A stretch of 64,000 nt of DNA, taken from contig JBMZAX010000005.1 in NCBI GenBank assembly GCA_049611805.1, forward strand, positions 1 to 64,000, in the 5' to 3' direction. Position 1 is the first letter of the stretch, and every line of letters begins with the position of its first letter. Below, piece by piece: positions 16,338 to 25,120 of this stretch. This DNA is from UBA7378 sp049611805 (GTDB taxonomy: Bacteria > Pseudomonadota > Alphaproteobacteria > RS24). The notes beneath the pieces are model-generated. The model did not search any database. It was not told the origin of the DNA and saw only the letters and a list, made by a program, of their open reading frames with translations. Both the position numbers and the translations under genes were made by a program.

Positions 16338-17501
16338 ATGATGCCGCGCAGACTTTCACAATGCAGCAATGTCGATGATTTGCGCGATCTCGCGCGCCGA
16401 CGCCTGCCGGGGCCGATCTTTCATTATATTGACGGCGCAGCCGATGATGAGGTGACCTATCGGCGCAATACGCGCGCTTTTGAAGATTATGACCTCGTGC
16501 CCAATGTTCTGGCCGGTGTCGCCGATATTGACATGTCGGTCGAGGTGATGGGGTGCAAGCTGGGCTTGCCGATTTTCTGCTCACCCACCGCCCTGCAAAG
16601 GCTGTTTCACCATGACGGCGAGCGCGCCGTGGCCCGCGCGGCGGAAAAATTCAACACGCTGTTCGGCGTGTCGTCGCTGGGCACGGTGGGGCTTGATGAA
16701 ATCGGCGCGCTGATTTCCACCCCGAAAATGTTCCAGTTTTATTTTCACAAAGACCGCGCGCTGAACGCGGCCATGCTGGAGATGGCGCAAGCCGCGCAAT
16801 TCGACATTCTCACCCTGACGGTCGACACCATTACCGGCGGCAAGCGCGAGCGCGATTTGCGCACCGGCTTTACCACTCCGCCGCGCCTGACCCCGGCCAG
16901 CGTGTTTCAATTTGCCGCCAAGCCCAGCTGGGCGCTCAATTTTTTCCTGCGCGAAAAATTTGAACTGTCGCAATTGAAAGACCATGTGGGCGAGGGCTCG
17001 AATATCGCCATTTCCGTGGGCGATTATTTTTCAACCATGCTGGATCAGAATATGAGCTGGGATGATGCCGGCGATTTGCGCCGGAACTGGGGTGGAAAGT
17101 TTTGCCTCAAAGGGGTCATGAGTGTCGCCGATGCGCGCCGCGCCGTGGATATGGGGGCCGATGCCATTATGATTTCCAATCATGGCGGGCGCCAGCTTGA
17201 CGGCGGGCGCAGCCCGTTTGACCAGCTGGAAGAAATTGTGCAGGCGGTTGGCGGCGACATTGAAATTATTCTCGATGGCGGCATTCGTCGGGGCACACAT
17301 GTGCTGAAGGCGATGGCGCTGGGCGCAACCGCATGTTCGGGCGGGCGCATGTATTTATATGCGCTGGCTGCCGCCGGACAGGCCGGCGTGGAGAAAGCGC
17401 TGGAGAATTTGCACGGCGAGATTGAACGCGGTATGAAGCTGATGGGCGTGACGCGGCTTTCGCAATTAAAGCCGGAAATGATCCGCCGCCGTCAGGTTTG
17501 A
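16338..17501 (+). CDS. FMN-dependent alpha-hydroxy-acid oxidizing protein (L-lactate dehydrogenase type)
   Basis: A 387-residue TIM-barrel flavoenzyme. Motifs include the N-terminal FHYIDGAADDEVTYRRN, TLTVDT, the catalytic histidine/arginine in SNHGGRQLD and the FMN phosphate motif DGGIRRGTHVLKA. These enzymes oxidise L-lactate, glycolate or mandelate-like 2-hydroxy acids and pass electrons to quinone or oxygen. AGGAGG lies just before two consecutive ATG codons (16338 and 16341); the second is better spaced. It follows dcd by five bases and may be cotranscribed, though the link looks incidental. Confidence 0.9.
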   Translation: MMPRRLSQCSNVDDLRDLARRRLPGPIFHYIDGAADDEVTYRRNTRAFEDYDLVPNVLAGVADIDMSVEVMGCKLGLPIFCSPTALQRLFHHDGERAVARAAEKFNTLFGVSSLGTVGLDEIGALISTPKMFQFYFHKDRALNAAMLEMAQAAQFDILTLTVDTITGGKRERDLRTGFTTPPRLTPASVFQFAAKPSWALNFFLREKFELSQLKDHVGEGSNIAISVGDYFSTMLDQNMSWDDAGDLRRNWGGKFCLKGVMSVADARRAVDMGADAIMISNHGGRQLDGGRSPFDQLEEIVQAVGGDIEIILDGGIRRGTHVLKAMALGATACSGGRMYLYALAAAGQAGVEKALENLHGEIERGMKLMGVTRLSQLKPEMIRRRQV

Positions 17502-17509
17502 CGAGGCTT

Positions 17510-17583
17510 GCGGGTGTAGTTCAATGGTAGAACGGCAGCTTCCCAAGCTGCATACGAGGGTTCGATTCCCTTCACCCGCTCCA
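17510..17583 (+). tRNA. tRNA-Gly (anticodon CCC)
   Basis: A 74-base cloverleaf: 7-bp acceptor stem GCGGGTG/CACCCGC, D-arm with TTCAATGGTAGAA, anticodon stem GCAGC/GCTGC enclosing TTCCCAA (anticodon CCC at 17542-17544), T-arm GAGGG-TTCGATT-CCCTT, discriminator T and an encoded CCA end. It reads GGG codons. Confidence 0.97.
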
Positions 17584-17598
17584 TTTTCAGTTTCTGTT

Positions 17599-19014
17599 TC
17601 AGGTTCTGCGCCGAAACGGTCTGTGCGGTGTTTTCATCCAACCCGTCTGGCCGCGCGCCATGCGATAGAGCGCAATCAGGGTTGCGGGCGCGATGAGCAG
17701 CCAATAGGCCGGCAGGGTGATGAGGTAAAACAGGCGCATATGTCTCTTGTCTTCGGCCAGCGCGCGATGGGCGAGCGTGAAATAAGCCAAATACACAAAT
17801 GCCGAAACCAGCATCAAGAAAAGGGTTGAAAGGCTTGTGGTTGCAGATGCCGTGAGCAGATAACCGAGCAGGAACATATGCGCGATCGGGTTTGTGAGAC
17901 GACATAGAAGCACCAGCATGAAGAACGCATAATTGAAACCGCCCGCAGATTTCACGGCACGCAGCGGTTGGCGCAAATGCACGGAAATGGTCTGGATATG
18001 ACCCGATTGCCATCTGATGCGTTGACGCAGGAATATCTTCAATCCGTGCGGCGCGTTTTCAAATGTGGGCGGGGTGATCATTTCGGTGCGATAGCCGAAA
18101 TAGGCCATGCGCATGCCAAGATCGGCATCTTCGGTCAGATTGTGGCTGTCCCAAGCACCAAGCGCGCGCAAGATGTCCACCCTGAAATGATTGGATGAAC
18201 CACCAAGCGGAATGACACATCCGAAATTTGCCAGAACCGGCAGAAAACGGGTGAACAGCAGGCGATATTCCAGTGCGAACATGGCGGCCAGCCATTTGTT
18301 CTTGTGATTGTCGATAATCAGCGGTGCCTGAAGACAGGCAAGATCGGGCGGTGCGGTGTGAAACCGCGCCGCCGCATCGCGCAATTGGCGCGGGTGCGGC
18401 TGGTCTTCGGCATCATAAATCACCACAAGGCTTCCGCGTGCATGGGCCAGCCCGAAATTACACGCGCGCGGTTTCGTTTTCGGCCCTTCGGCGTTTACCG
18501 TGAGCAGGCGCACAAAGCCCGGCCATGAAATGCGCTCGGCCGCTTCACGCGTTTGCCCGTCATCGGCTTCAATTAAAATCAAAACATCGAGCCGGTCGTG
18601 CGGATAATCAATCGCTGCAAGAGAGCGGGCAATATGCGCCATCATATTTGCCTCGTGATATACCGGAACAAGGATCGAATAAATTGGCAGAGCTTCATCC
18701 CGAAAGGGCGTGCCGGGCGCGGCAATGAAACATGCCCGCTTTGACATCAGGGCGGCAACAAATGGCAGATGCGCGACCACCGAGATGAAAACCGTTGCCA
18801 CGCCCAGTGATCTGAAATCGTCAAATGCGAAAATGGCGAGGGATAAAACAGCCGAGAACAGGGCAAAAAGTTTCAGGCCAAGACGGTCGCCCGCCGCGGA
18901 AAATTCCGGCGGCAGGGGTGGCGCTGGCAAGCGGGTTTCAGCATAACCCGCAATGGCAGTTTGCGGCCCGTCTGAAAAATTATCGTTATTATACTCGTCG
19001 ACGGCACAATCCAC
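17599..19014 (-). CDS. Membrane glycosyltransferase family 2 (cellulose-synthase-like)
   Basis: A 471-residue protein with two N-terminal hydrophobic segments, a GT-A domain and three or four C-terminal membrane helices. Catalytic motifs of processive GT2 enzymes are present: YSILVPVYHEANM, EADDGQT, VIYDAEDQPHP (DxD-like), TEDADLGMRM and QRIRWQSGHIQT (QxxRW). It probably polymerises or transfers sugars at the inner membrane, for example for an exopolysaccharide. No polysaccharide cluster surrounds it, so the product is unknown. The GTG start lacks a clear ribosome-binding site, so the true start could lie slightly downstream. Confidence 0.88.
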   Translation of the reverse strand: MDCAVDEYNNDNFSDGPQTAIAGYAETRLPAPPLPPEFSAAGDRLGLKLFALFSAVLSLAIFAFDDFRSLGVATVFISVVAHLPFVAALMSKRACFIAAPGTPFRDEALPIYSILVPVYHEANMMAHIARSLAAIDYPHDRLDVLILIEADDGQTREAAERISWPGFVRLLTVNAEGPKTKPRACNFGLAHARGSLVVIYDAEDQPHPRQLRDAAARFHTAPPDLACLQAPLIIDNHKNKWLAAMFALEYRLLFTRFLPVLANFGCVIPLGGSSNHFRVDILRALGAWDSHNLTEDADLGMRMAYFGYRTEMITPPTFENAPHGLKIFLRQRIRWQSGHIQTISVHLRQPLRAVKSAGGFNYAFFMLVLLCRLTNPIAHMFLLGYLLTASATTSLSTLFLMLVSAFVYLAYFTLAHRALAEDKRHMRLFYLITLPAYWLLIAPATLIALYRMARGQTGWMKTPHRPFRRRT

Positions 19015-19127
19015 ATATTTGAGTTCACGGCCGTCGAGTGTGCCGAACCCTGGCGACAGGCACTACTAATCGCAGGTTGTTGCGAGTGGAAAATGCGCGT
19101 TATGGGATTTTGCCCGTCAGCGGTTTT

Positions 19128-19922
19128 CTAGCGCCGTTTTTCGATATGGCGCAGAGGATGCCGCAGCGCCTCAATAAGGCCGCCCTGACGAAACCCCGTC
19201 AAACCCAGCGGCAGGGTTTCGTGGGCGATATGCGGGGTCGCGCGATAGGTTTTAAAAATCTTGTCCCATACCGACAGGCAGAAGCCGAAATTGGCGCGGC
19301 TTTCATCCTCGGCGCGCGAATGGTGGAGGCGGTGCATGTCGGGGGACACGAATAATGCCTGCAAGCGGGCATCCCATCGGCCAAGATCCAGATTGGTATG
19401 GGTGAAGAGCGACGCGCTGCTGAGCAGAATCTCGAAAATAATAACAGTGACCGGATGAACGCCAAGCGCCAGCACGGCCACGGCTTTCACGGCCAGACTG
19501 ACCAAAGCCTCGCCCGGATGAAACCGCAGACCCGAACTGACATCCAGCGTCTGCTCCGCGTGGTGGGTGGCGTGCAGCGGCCATAAAAACGCGATGCGGT
19601 GCAAAGCCACATGCTGGGCATAAATTACAAAATCAAGAATGATGAGGCTGACAATTATTTCGGCCCAGAGCGGCATATCTAGCCAACCGAAAACGCCGCC
19701 GCCATAAGTGCTGAACGCCAGCGCCACCAGACCGCCCGGCAACACAATGCGCAGGACAAACATATTGGCCCCGCCGAGCAGAAAATTTGTTCGCCACCGC
19801 GCCAGCCGCGCGCCCAAAAAACGGCGCGGAAACAAAATTTCAAATCCGGCCAGAAGGCCCAAAGAGGCGGCAAAAACAAGCGCGCGCAAAACCGGTTCAT
19901 GCTGGTCGATGAAATCAATCAT
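19128..19922 (-). CDS. Sterol desaturase / fatty acid hydroxylase superfamily protein
   Basis: A 264-residue membrane protein with four or more helices. The histidine clusters of the di-iron superfamily are present: HVALHRIAFLWPLHATHHAEQ and SPDMHRLHHS. Members insert oxygen into lipids or carotenoids (C-4/C-5 sterol, fatty acid, or beta-carotene hydroxylation); bacterial members are often of unknown substrate. Its start overlaps the stop of the upstream TerB-like gene by eight bases, so the two are translationally coupled. Confidence 0.87.
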   Translation of the reverse strand: MIDFIDQHEPVLRALVFAASLGLLAGFEILFPRRFLGARLARWRTNFLLGGANMFVLRIVLPGGLVALAFSTYGGGVFGWLDMPLWAEIIVSLIILDFVIYAQHVALHRIAFLWPLHATHHAEQTLDVSSGLRFHPGEALVSLAVKAVAVLALGVHPVTVIIFEILLSSASLFTHTNLDLGRWDARLQALFVSPDMHRLHHSRAEDESRANFGFCLSVWDKIFKTYRATPHIAHETLPLGLTGFRQGGLIEALRHPLRHIEKRR

Positions 19923-20376
19923 GGTGCCCCAATTCCGGTGTCAGCTTCGGGGCCAGACGAATTTGGGCGGCGGTGTCGATGGCCGCGCGCGTCAGCGGGT
20001 CGAGGCGGAAATTTTCCGCCAATATATCGAGCAGGCGCATTTCTTCCGGCGAAATTTGGGCATTGAGCATCACGAAATCGGCGGCGAGTGCATAGGCTTG
20101 CGCCCGCCGCGCCGCATCCAGTGCCGCGCATACCAGCACAAGCCCGCTTTCCAGCCCGTCTTCGGCGCCCAGCAATTCGCGCGCCAGTGCCAGCGACGCC
20201 ATGTCGCCGGTTTCCGGCGTTTTAACAAGGCGTGCGATCAAATCCAGTTCGCGCGCGCCCACCGGCCCGTCAGCCCGGGCCACCGCCAGCAGGCAAAACA
20301 CAAGCGCGGTCTGCGCACTCAGTGTCGGGCGTGCCTCCGAGGTTTTGTCTGCGGTTTTGTTTCTAGGGGTCATCAC
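19915..20376 (-). CDS. TerB-like small helical protein
   Basis: A 153-residue, mostly alpha-helical soluble protein. The pattern TALVFCLLAVARADGPVGARELDLIARLV and a second DFVMLNAQISPEEMRLLDILAENFRL block match the tellurite-resistance TerB/DjlA-type fold, in which acidic residues can bind a metal. No other ter genes are near, so tellurite resistance should not be inferred. It overlaps the downstream sterol-desaturase-like gene. Confidence 0.6.
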   Translation of the reverse strand: MMTPRNKTADKTSEARPTLSAQTALVFCLLAVARADGPVGARELDLIARLVKTPETGDMASLALARELLGAEDGLESGLVLVCAALDAARRAQAYALAADFVMLNAQISPEEMRLLDILAENFRLDPLTRAAIDTAAQIRLAPKLTPELGHHD

Positions 20377-20500
20377 GTTTCAGTTATGAGCAAAGCCAGC
20401 GCGGGGCGCAAGAAAAACCGCCATTTGCTTTCGCAGGCATTGTGAATTGACTTAAGCCCATGGCCTGATAGGTTGCAAAAAAATCGTATCGGGGCGGTGC

Positions 20501-22111
20501 ATGAAGATGCGTGAATTTGCGGAACAAAGTAAGGCGTGGCCGTTTGAAGAGGCCCGAAAACTGCGCGCGCGCATTGAAAAAAGCGGTGCCCAAAAAGCCG
20601 TTTTTGAAACCGGATACGGCGCCAGCGGCCTGCCGCATATGGGCACATTTGGCGAAGTGGTGCGCACATCCATGGTGCGCCATGCCTTTTCACTATTGGC
20701 ACCCGACATTGCCACCCGTCTTATCTGTTTTTCCGATGATATGGACGGCCTGCGCAAGGTTCCCGAAAATGTGCCCAATGCCGATATGTTGGCCGGGCAT
20801 CTGGAAAAGCCGCTGACGGCCATTCCCGACCCGTTCGGTACGCATGACAGTTTCGGGGCGCATAATAATGCGCGATTGCGCGCGTTTCTGGACGGTTTCG
20901 GCTTTGACTATGAGTTTATGAGCGCGACGCACATGTATCAATCGGGCGCGTTTGACGCGACGCTTTTGGCCATTTTGGAAAATTATCAGGCCGTGCTGGA
21001 CATTATTCTGCCGACATTGGGCGAGGCCCGCCGCCAGACCTATTCGCCGTTTTTGCCGCTATGCCCGCAAACCGGGCGCGTGTTGATGGTGCCGGTCAAG
21101 CCGCTGGATGTGAGCGCCGGAACCATTGCCTACACCCATCCCGATACGGGCGCGGAAATGACGACGCCGGTGACGGGGGGCGCGTGCAAATTGCAGTGGA
21201 AAGCCGACTGGGCCATGCGCTGGACGGCGCTGGGCGTTGACTATGAAATGGCCGGCAAGGATTTGTCGGAATCCGTCAAACTGTCTTCGCGCATTGCCAA
21301 AGCGCTGGGCGCGCAAGCCCCCGAAGGCTTCAGCTATGAATTGTTTCTCGATGAAAATGGCGAGAAAATTTCCAAATCGCGCGGCAATGGCCTGACGATT
21401 GAACAATGGCTGACTTACGCGCCGCCCGAAAGCCTGTCGCTTTACATGTTTCAAAGCCCGCGCAAGGCCAAGCGGCTTTATTTCGACATTATCCCCAAGG
21501 CGGTGGATGAATACATCACCTTTCTCGACAAATTGCCGGAGCAGTCGGGCGACCAACAGCTTACAAATCCGGCATGGCATATTCACGCCGGTTCGCAGGC
21601 CAGTGATCAGAACGGCGATCAGGCCGGCAATCAGGCAAGTAGCGGCAGTCCGGTAAGTTTTGCGCTGCTGCTCAATCTTGTCAGTGCCAGCAATGCCGAG
21701 AACAAGGAGGTGCTGTGGGGCTTTATCGGCAATTATGCGCCCGGCGTGAGCGCGCAATCGCACCCGTTTCTCGACCGGCTGACCGATTACGCGCTGGTCT
21801 ATTACCGCGATTTTGTGGCACCCAATAAAAACTTCCGCGCACCCAGCGACGACGAACGCGCCGCGCTTGCCGATTTGTCCGACAAACTTGCCGCCCTTGA
21901 TGGGGGGGCTGACGCCGAAACCATCCAGACAGAAGTTTATGCCGTCGGCAAAGCCTATTTCGAGGATAATTTGCGCGGCTGGTTCCAGACCCTGTATCAG
22001 GTTTTGCTGGGCCAAGATCAGGGCCCGCGCTTCGGCTCCTTTGTGGCGCTTTACGGCCTTGAAAAAACCCGCGCGCTCATCGGTGAAGCCTGTGCCGGTA
22101 AATTGGCCTAG
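20501..22111 (+). CDS. lysK: Lysyl-tRNA synthetase, class I
   Basis: A 536-residue class I aminoacyl-tRNA synthetase, unlike the class II LysRS of E. coli. The HIGH-like signature is PHMGT in GASGLPHMGTFGE, and the KMSKS-like motif is KISKSRGNG. The C-terminal helical anticodon-binding region follows. Most alphaproteobacteria rely on this archaeal-type enzyme. A short Q/N/D/G/S-rich insertion (about residues 360-385) interrupts the C-terminal part. It starts at ATG 20501, with a second in-frame ATG two codons later. Confidence 0.95.
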   Translation: MKMREFAEQSKAWPFEEARKLRARIEKSGAQKAVFETGYGASGLPHMGTFGEVVRTSMVRHAFSLLAPDIATRLICFSDDMDGLRKVPENVPNADMLAGHLEKPLTAIPDPFGTHDSFGAHNNARLRAFLDGFGFDYEFMSATHMYQSGAFDATLLAILENYQAVLDIILPTLGEARRQTYSPFLPLCPQTGRVLMVPVKPLDVSAGTIAYTHPDTGAEMTTPVTGGACKLQWKADWAMRWTALGVDYEMAGKDLSESVKLSSRIAKALGAQAPEGFSYELFLDENGEKISKSRGNGLTIEQWLTYAPPESLSLYMFQSPRKAKRLYFDIIPKAVDEYITFLDKLPEQSGDQQLTNPAWHIHAGSQASDQNGDQAGNQASSGSPVSFALLLNLVSASNAENKEVLWGFIGNYAPGVSAQSHPFLDRLTDYALVYYRDFVAPNKNFRAPSDDERAALADLSDKLAALDGGADAETIQTEVYAVGKAYFEDNLRGWFQTLYQVLLGQDQGPRFGSFVALYGLEKTRALIGEACAGKLA

Positions 22112-22139
22112 CGCGCCGCAACTTGCTAGACTGTGCGTG

Positions 22140-22280
22140 ATGACAGGTCAGGTTTTTAAAATTTTGCCGCAAGATATTTGGCGCGCGGCGCGCGCGGCAG
22201 GCACGGTGCCGCTGCACGGTGCTGATGCCGATGGTGAAGCTTTCACAGTGCCGCAGGCCCTGACAAGAAGGATTGCGTGA
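22140..22280 (+). pseudogene. Truncated DUF952-like remnant ahead of pyrD
   Basis: A 46-codon frame beginning MTGQVFKILPQDIWRAARAAG, which matches the N-terminus of DUF952 proteins (about 110 residues, often encoded just before pyrD in alphaproteobacteria). After residue ~35 the conserved DGFIHFSTA-type region has decayed to DGEAFTVPQAL and the frame stops one codon before the pyrD ATG. The remaining two thirds of the domain is absent in every frame here because pyrD begins at once. It may persist because it carries translation into pyrD. Family assignment is from memory of the pattern. Confidence 0.5.
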
Positions 22281-23354
22281 ATGGGCATTTACACCACATT
22301 GCGACCTTTGCTGTTCCGCCTGCCGCCGGAAACCGCCCATGATTTGACGCTGAAAACATTGGCGCTGGCCGGGCGCGTCATGCCCGCCCGCGCACCCGAT
22401 GACCACATGCTGGCCTGCACGGTGCTGGGCAGAAAATTTCCCAATCCGATTGGGCTGGCGGCCGGGTTCGACAAAAACGGCGAAGTTATGGGCGGGGTTC
22501 TCAAGCTCGGCTTTGGCTTTACCGAAATCGGCACGCTGACGCCCCTGCCCCAGCAGGGAAACCCGCGCCCGCGCGTGTTTCGTCTGCCGGACCATGAGGC
22601 TGTGATCAACCGTCTGGGCTTTAACAATCTCGGTCAGGTTGCGGCCTATCACAGATTGTCATTGTTCCGCGCGGGTATGGTGCGGCGCGGGGAAAGCGCC
22701 ATTGTCGGCGTGAATATCGGTGCCAATAAATCTTCCGATGACCGCATTGCCGATTATGAAAAAGGCGCGGCGCGCTTTGCGCCGCTGGCAGATTATTTGA
22801 CGGTGAATATTTCATCGCCCAACACGCCGGGATTGCGCGATTTGCAGGCCTTGCCGCAAGTTACCGAAATTGTCGCGCGGGTGCGCAAGGTGGCACCAAA
22901 TACGCCTCTGCTGGTCAAAATCGCGCCGGATTTGGATATGGATGACGCGCTGGCCATCGCTGAAATGGCGTTGGAGAAAAATGTCGACGGGCTGATTGTG
23001 TCGAATACGACGATTGATCACCAAAGCGTCACCGGTACGCACACTGGTGCGCGTTACGGCGATGAAGAGGGCGGGCTTTCCGGCCAGCCGCTGTTTGACG
23101 CATCGACCGCCATGCTCGGCGAGATTTATGCGCTGACGCGCGGGCGTCTGGCGCTGGTCGGGGTTGGCGGCATTGCATCGCCCGAACAGGCCTATGCCAA
23201 AATATGCGCGGGCGCAGACCTTGTGCAGCTTTATACCGGCCTCATCTATGAAGGGCCGTGGATTATCAGGCATTTGCGGCGCGGTCTGGCCGAATTGCTG
23301 CGCCGCGACGGGTTTGAAAATGTCGCCGCGGCAATCGGCAGCGACCACCGCTAA
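22281..23354 (+). CDS. pyrD: Dihydroorotate dehydrogenase (quinone), class 2
   Basis: A 357-residue FMN enzyme. Family motifs are NPIGLAAGFDKNGE, GFTEIGTLTP, NRLGFNNLG, NISSPNTPGLRDLQ (catalytic serine region) and VGVGGIASPEQAYAKI. The N-terminal amphipathic helix (TLRPLLFRLPPETAH) is the class 2 membrane and quinone-binding extension. It oxidises dihydroorotate to orotate and feeds electrons to ubiquinone. The ATG directly follows the stop of the short upstream frame. Confidence 0.96.
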   Translation: MGIYTTLRPLLFRLPPETAHDLTLKTLALAGRVMPARAPDDHMLACTVLGRKFPNPIGLAAGFDKNGEVMGGVLKLGFGFTEIGTLTPLPQQGNPRPRVFRLPDHEAVINRLGFNNLGQVAAYHRLSLFRAGMVRRGESAIVGVNIGANKSSDDRIADYEKGAARFAPLADYLTVNISSPNTPGLRDLQALPQVTEIVARVRKVAPNTPLLVKIAPDLDMDDALAIAEMALEKNVDGLIVSNTTIDHQSVTGTHTGARYGDEEGGLSGQPLFDASTAMLGEIYALTRGRLALVGVGGIASPEQAYAKICAGADLVQLYTGLIYEGPWIIRHLRRGLAELLRRDGFENVAAAIGSDHR

Positions 23355-23401
23355 AAGCTTTTATATTTCAATTTTGCCGGAAAATTCGATAGGCTTGCTT
23401 C

Positions 23402-24022
23402 ATGTCTGTATCTGTAGATTCACTGGCATCGGGGCGTCGGGCGGTGAACCGGAAAAACAATCGGGACGCCATTTTGGATGCCGGGCGCGATGTTTTTGCC
23501 GAAATTGGCTATGGCGGCACCACGGTGCGCGACATAATCCGGCGCACCAATCTGGCGTCGGGCACTTTTTATAATTATTTCGACAGCAAGGAAGCCGTGT
23601 TCAACGCGCTGAATGATGAAATCGGCGGTGAATTGCGGCGGCTGTTGCGCGATGTGCGCCAGCGTGCCACCAGTTTCGACAGCTTTATCAAAGACACGTT
23701 TTGCGCCTATTTTTCCTATTATGCGAAAAATCGGGAAAATTACATGCTGACCCGCTCGAACCGCGGGCGCGACGGCATGAACGAAGTGATGCAGGGGCCG
23801 CAAGTGCGCGCCGGCCTCGCCGAATTAAGCGACGACATCCACCAAGCCATTGCCGAGGGCGTAATTCCGCAGATGGATGTCGAATTTTTAACCGCCTCAC
23901 TGGGCGGTGTTGCGTTTTCAATTCTGGACGAAATGATGGAGCGCGAGCCGCTCGACCCGGAAGCGGCAGCGCAATTTGCGACGCGGCTTTTCATGACGGG
24001 TGTGCGCGGCAATGGAAGCTGA
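23402..24022 (+). CDS. TetR/AcrR family transcriptional regulator
   Basis: A 206-residue regulator. The N-terminal helix-turn-helix is clear (RDAILDAGRDVFAEIGYGGTTVRDIIRRTNLASGTFYNYFDSKEAV), with a divergent helical ligand-binding domain. An alpha/beta hydrolase gene follows after 18 bases on the same strand and is the likely target or partner. The ligand is unknown. Confidence 0.9.
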   Translation: MSVSVDSLASGRRAVNRKNNRDAILDAGRDVFAEIGYGGTTVRDIIRRTNLASGTFYNYFDSKEAVFNALNDEIGGELRRLLRDVRQRATSFDSFIKDTFCAYFSYYAKNRENYMLTRSNRGRDGMNEVMQGPQVRAGLAELSDDIHQAIAEGVIPQMDVEFLTASLGGVAFSILDEMMEREPLDPEAAAQFATRLFMTGVRGNGS

Positions 24023-24040
24023 CATGCTTGGGAGGGCATT

Positions 24041-25066
24041 ATGAACATTCAAAAACTGATACTTTCGGCCATCCGCGCCTTGCCGGGCTCGCTGGTTGGC
24101 AAAATGGCGGGGCCGCCGCTTGAAATAGACGGCTATCGTCTGGACCCGCATATGCATCTGGCTTCGAAATCGGCCGACCTTGGCACCGGCGACGGCGACA
24201 TTGAAGCGTTGCGAACCGGCGTTGCCGCAGGGCTGGCGCTGACCAATGGCCCGCCGCGGCGTTCGGTCAAATGGCACGATACCGAATTTGCAGGCCCCGG
24301 CGGTGCGTTGACCATGCGCGTATACAAGCCGGCAAAGGCCGGTGACAATCAGCCCGCAATTCTGTTTTTCCATCAAGGCGGTCTGGTCGTGCTTGATCTC
24401 GACACCTGCCATACATTTTGTACGCAACTGGCCGACATTTGCGGCGCGCAAGTTATCTCGCTGGATTATCGCTTATGCCCCGAACACGCATTTCCGGCAC
24501 CGATCGATGATGCCATGGCCTTGTGGGATTATGTGCAGCAAAATGCCGGCGGCCTGAATATTGACCCGGCGCGCGTGGCGGTTGCCGGAGACAGTGCGGG
24601 CGGCCTGATCAGTGCCAATATGTGCCATCTTTTGAAAGCGCGCGGCGGTGTGCAACCGGCCGCGCAATTGCTGGCCTATCCGTGGGTGTCGACCGACACG
24701 ACCGAAACCGGCTCAATGGTGAGTTGTGCCGAAACCTTTCCGTTGACGCGCGACACTATGGAATTTTTCAACGCTTGCGTGTTTCCCGACGGCAAGATGA
24801 TGGATCACGCGTTGGCAAACCCGACCGATAATCCCGACCTTTCCGGTCTGCCGCCGGCGATTGTGGCAACCGCCGGGTTCGACCCGATACGCGATCAGGG
24901 CAATGCCTATGCCGAAAAGCTGAAAGCGGCGGGCAATCAGGTGACGCATTATTGCTTCGGGTCGCTGACGCATAGTTTCTTGAGTTTTGGCGGGGTCACG
25001 CGCGTGGCCGAGCGGGCGTGCGAGCAGCTGGCGCGCGATTTGGCGACGCATTTAAACACGCACTGA
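24041..25066 (+). CDS. Alpha/beta hydrolase, hormone-sensitive lipase-like
   Basis: A 341-residue esterase/lipase-type protein. The nucleophile elbow is GDSAGG (Ser185), and a catalytic Asp (FDPIRDQG) and His (LTHSF) follow in order. The oxyanion-hole motif, normally HGGG in this family, reads HQGG (residues 111-114). It has an N-terminal ~70-residue cap region. It probably hydrolyses carboxyl esters, and the TetR gene just upstream suggests induction by its substrate. Confidence 0.87.
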   Translation: MNIQKLILSAIRALPGSLVGKMAGPPLEIDGYRLDPHMHLASKSADLGTGDGDIEALRTGVAAGLALTNGPPRRSVKWHDTEFAGPGGALTMRVYKPAKAGDNQPAILFFHQGGLVVLDLDTCHTFCTQLADICGAQVISLDYRLCPEHAFPAPIDDAMALWDYVQQNAGGLNIDPARVAVAGDSAGGLISANMCHLLKARGGVQPAAQLLAYPWVSTDTTETGSMVSCAETFPLTRDTMEFFNACVFPDGKMMDHALANPTDNPDLSGLPPAIVATAGFDPIRDQGNAYAEKLKAAGNQVTHYCFGSLTHSFLSFGGVTRVAERACEQLARDLATHLNTH

Positions 25067-25100
25067 CATATGCGCCGACATATGCGCTGACATATGCGCC
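25065..25100 (+). repeat. Three tandem copies of a 12-bp unit between the hydrolase and lhr
   Basis: GACATATGCGCC, GACATATGCGCT, GACATATGCGCC, back to back from 25065. It begins in the hydrolase stop codon. Each copy holds an ATG, giving spurious alternative starts for the next gene. Confidence 0.95.
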
Positions 25101-25120
25101 AACCGGCCTATATTGGCACT

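Noticed and set aside
19915..20376. Tellurite resistance function for the TerB-like gene
   Set aside because: No other ter genes are present; the fold alone does not support resistance.
25065..25100. 12-bp repeats as a CRISPR or iteron array
   Set aside because: Only three contiguous copies, no spacers, no cas or rep genes nearby.
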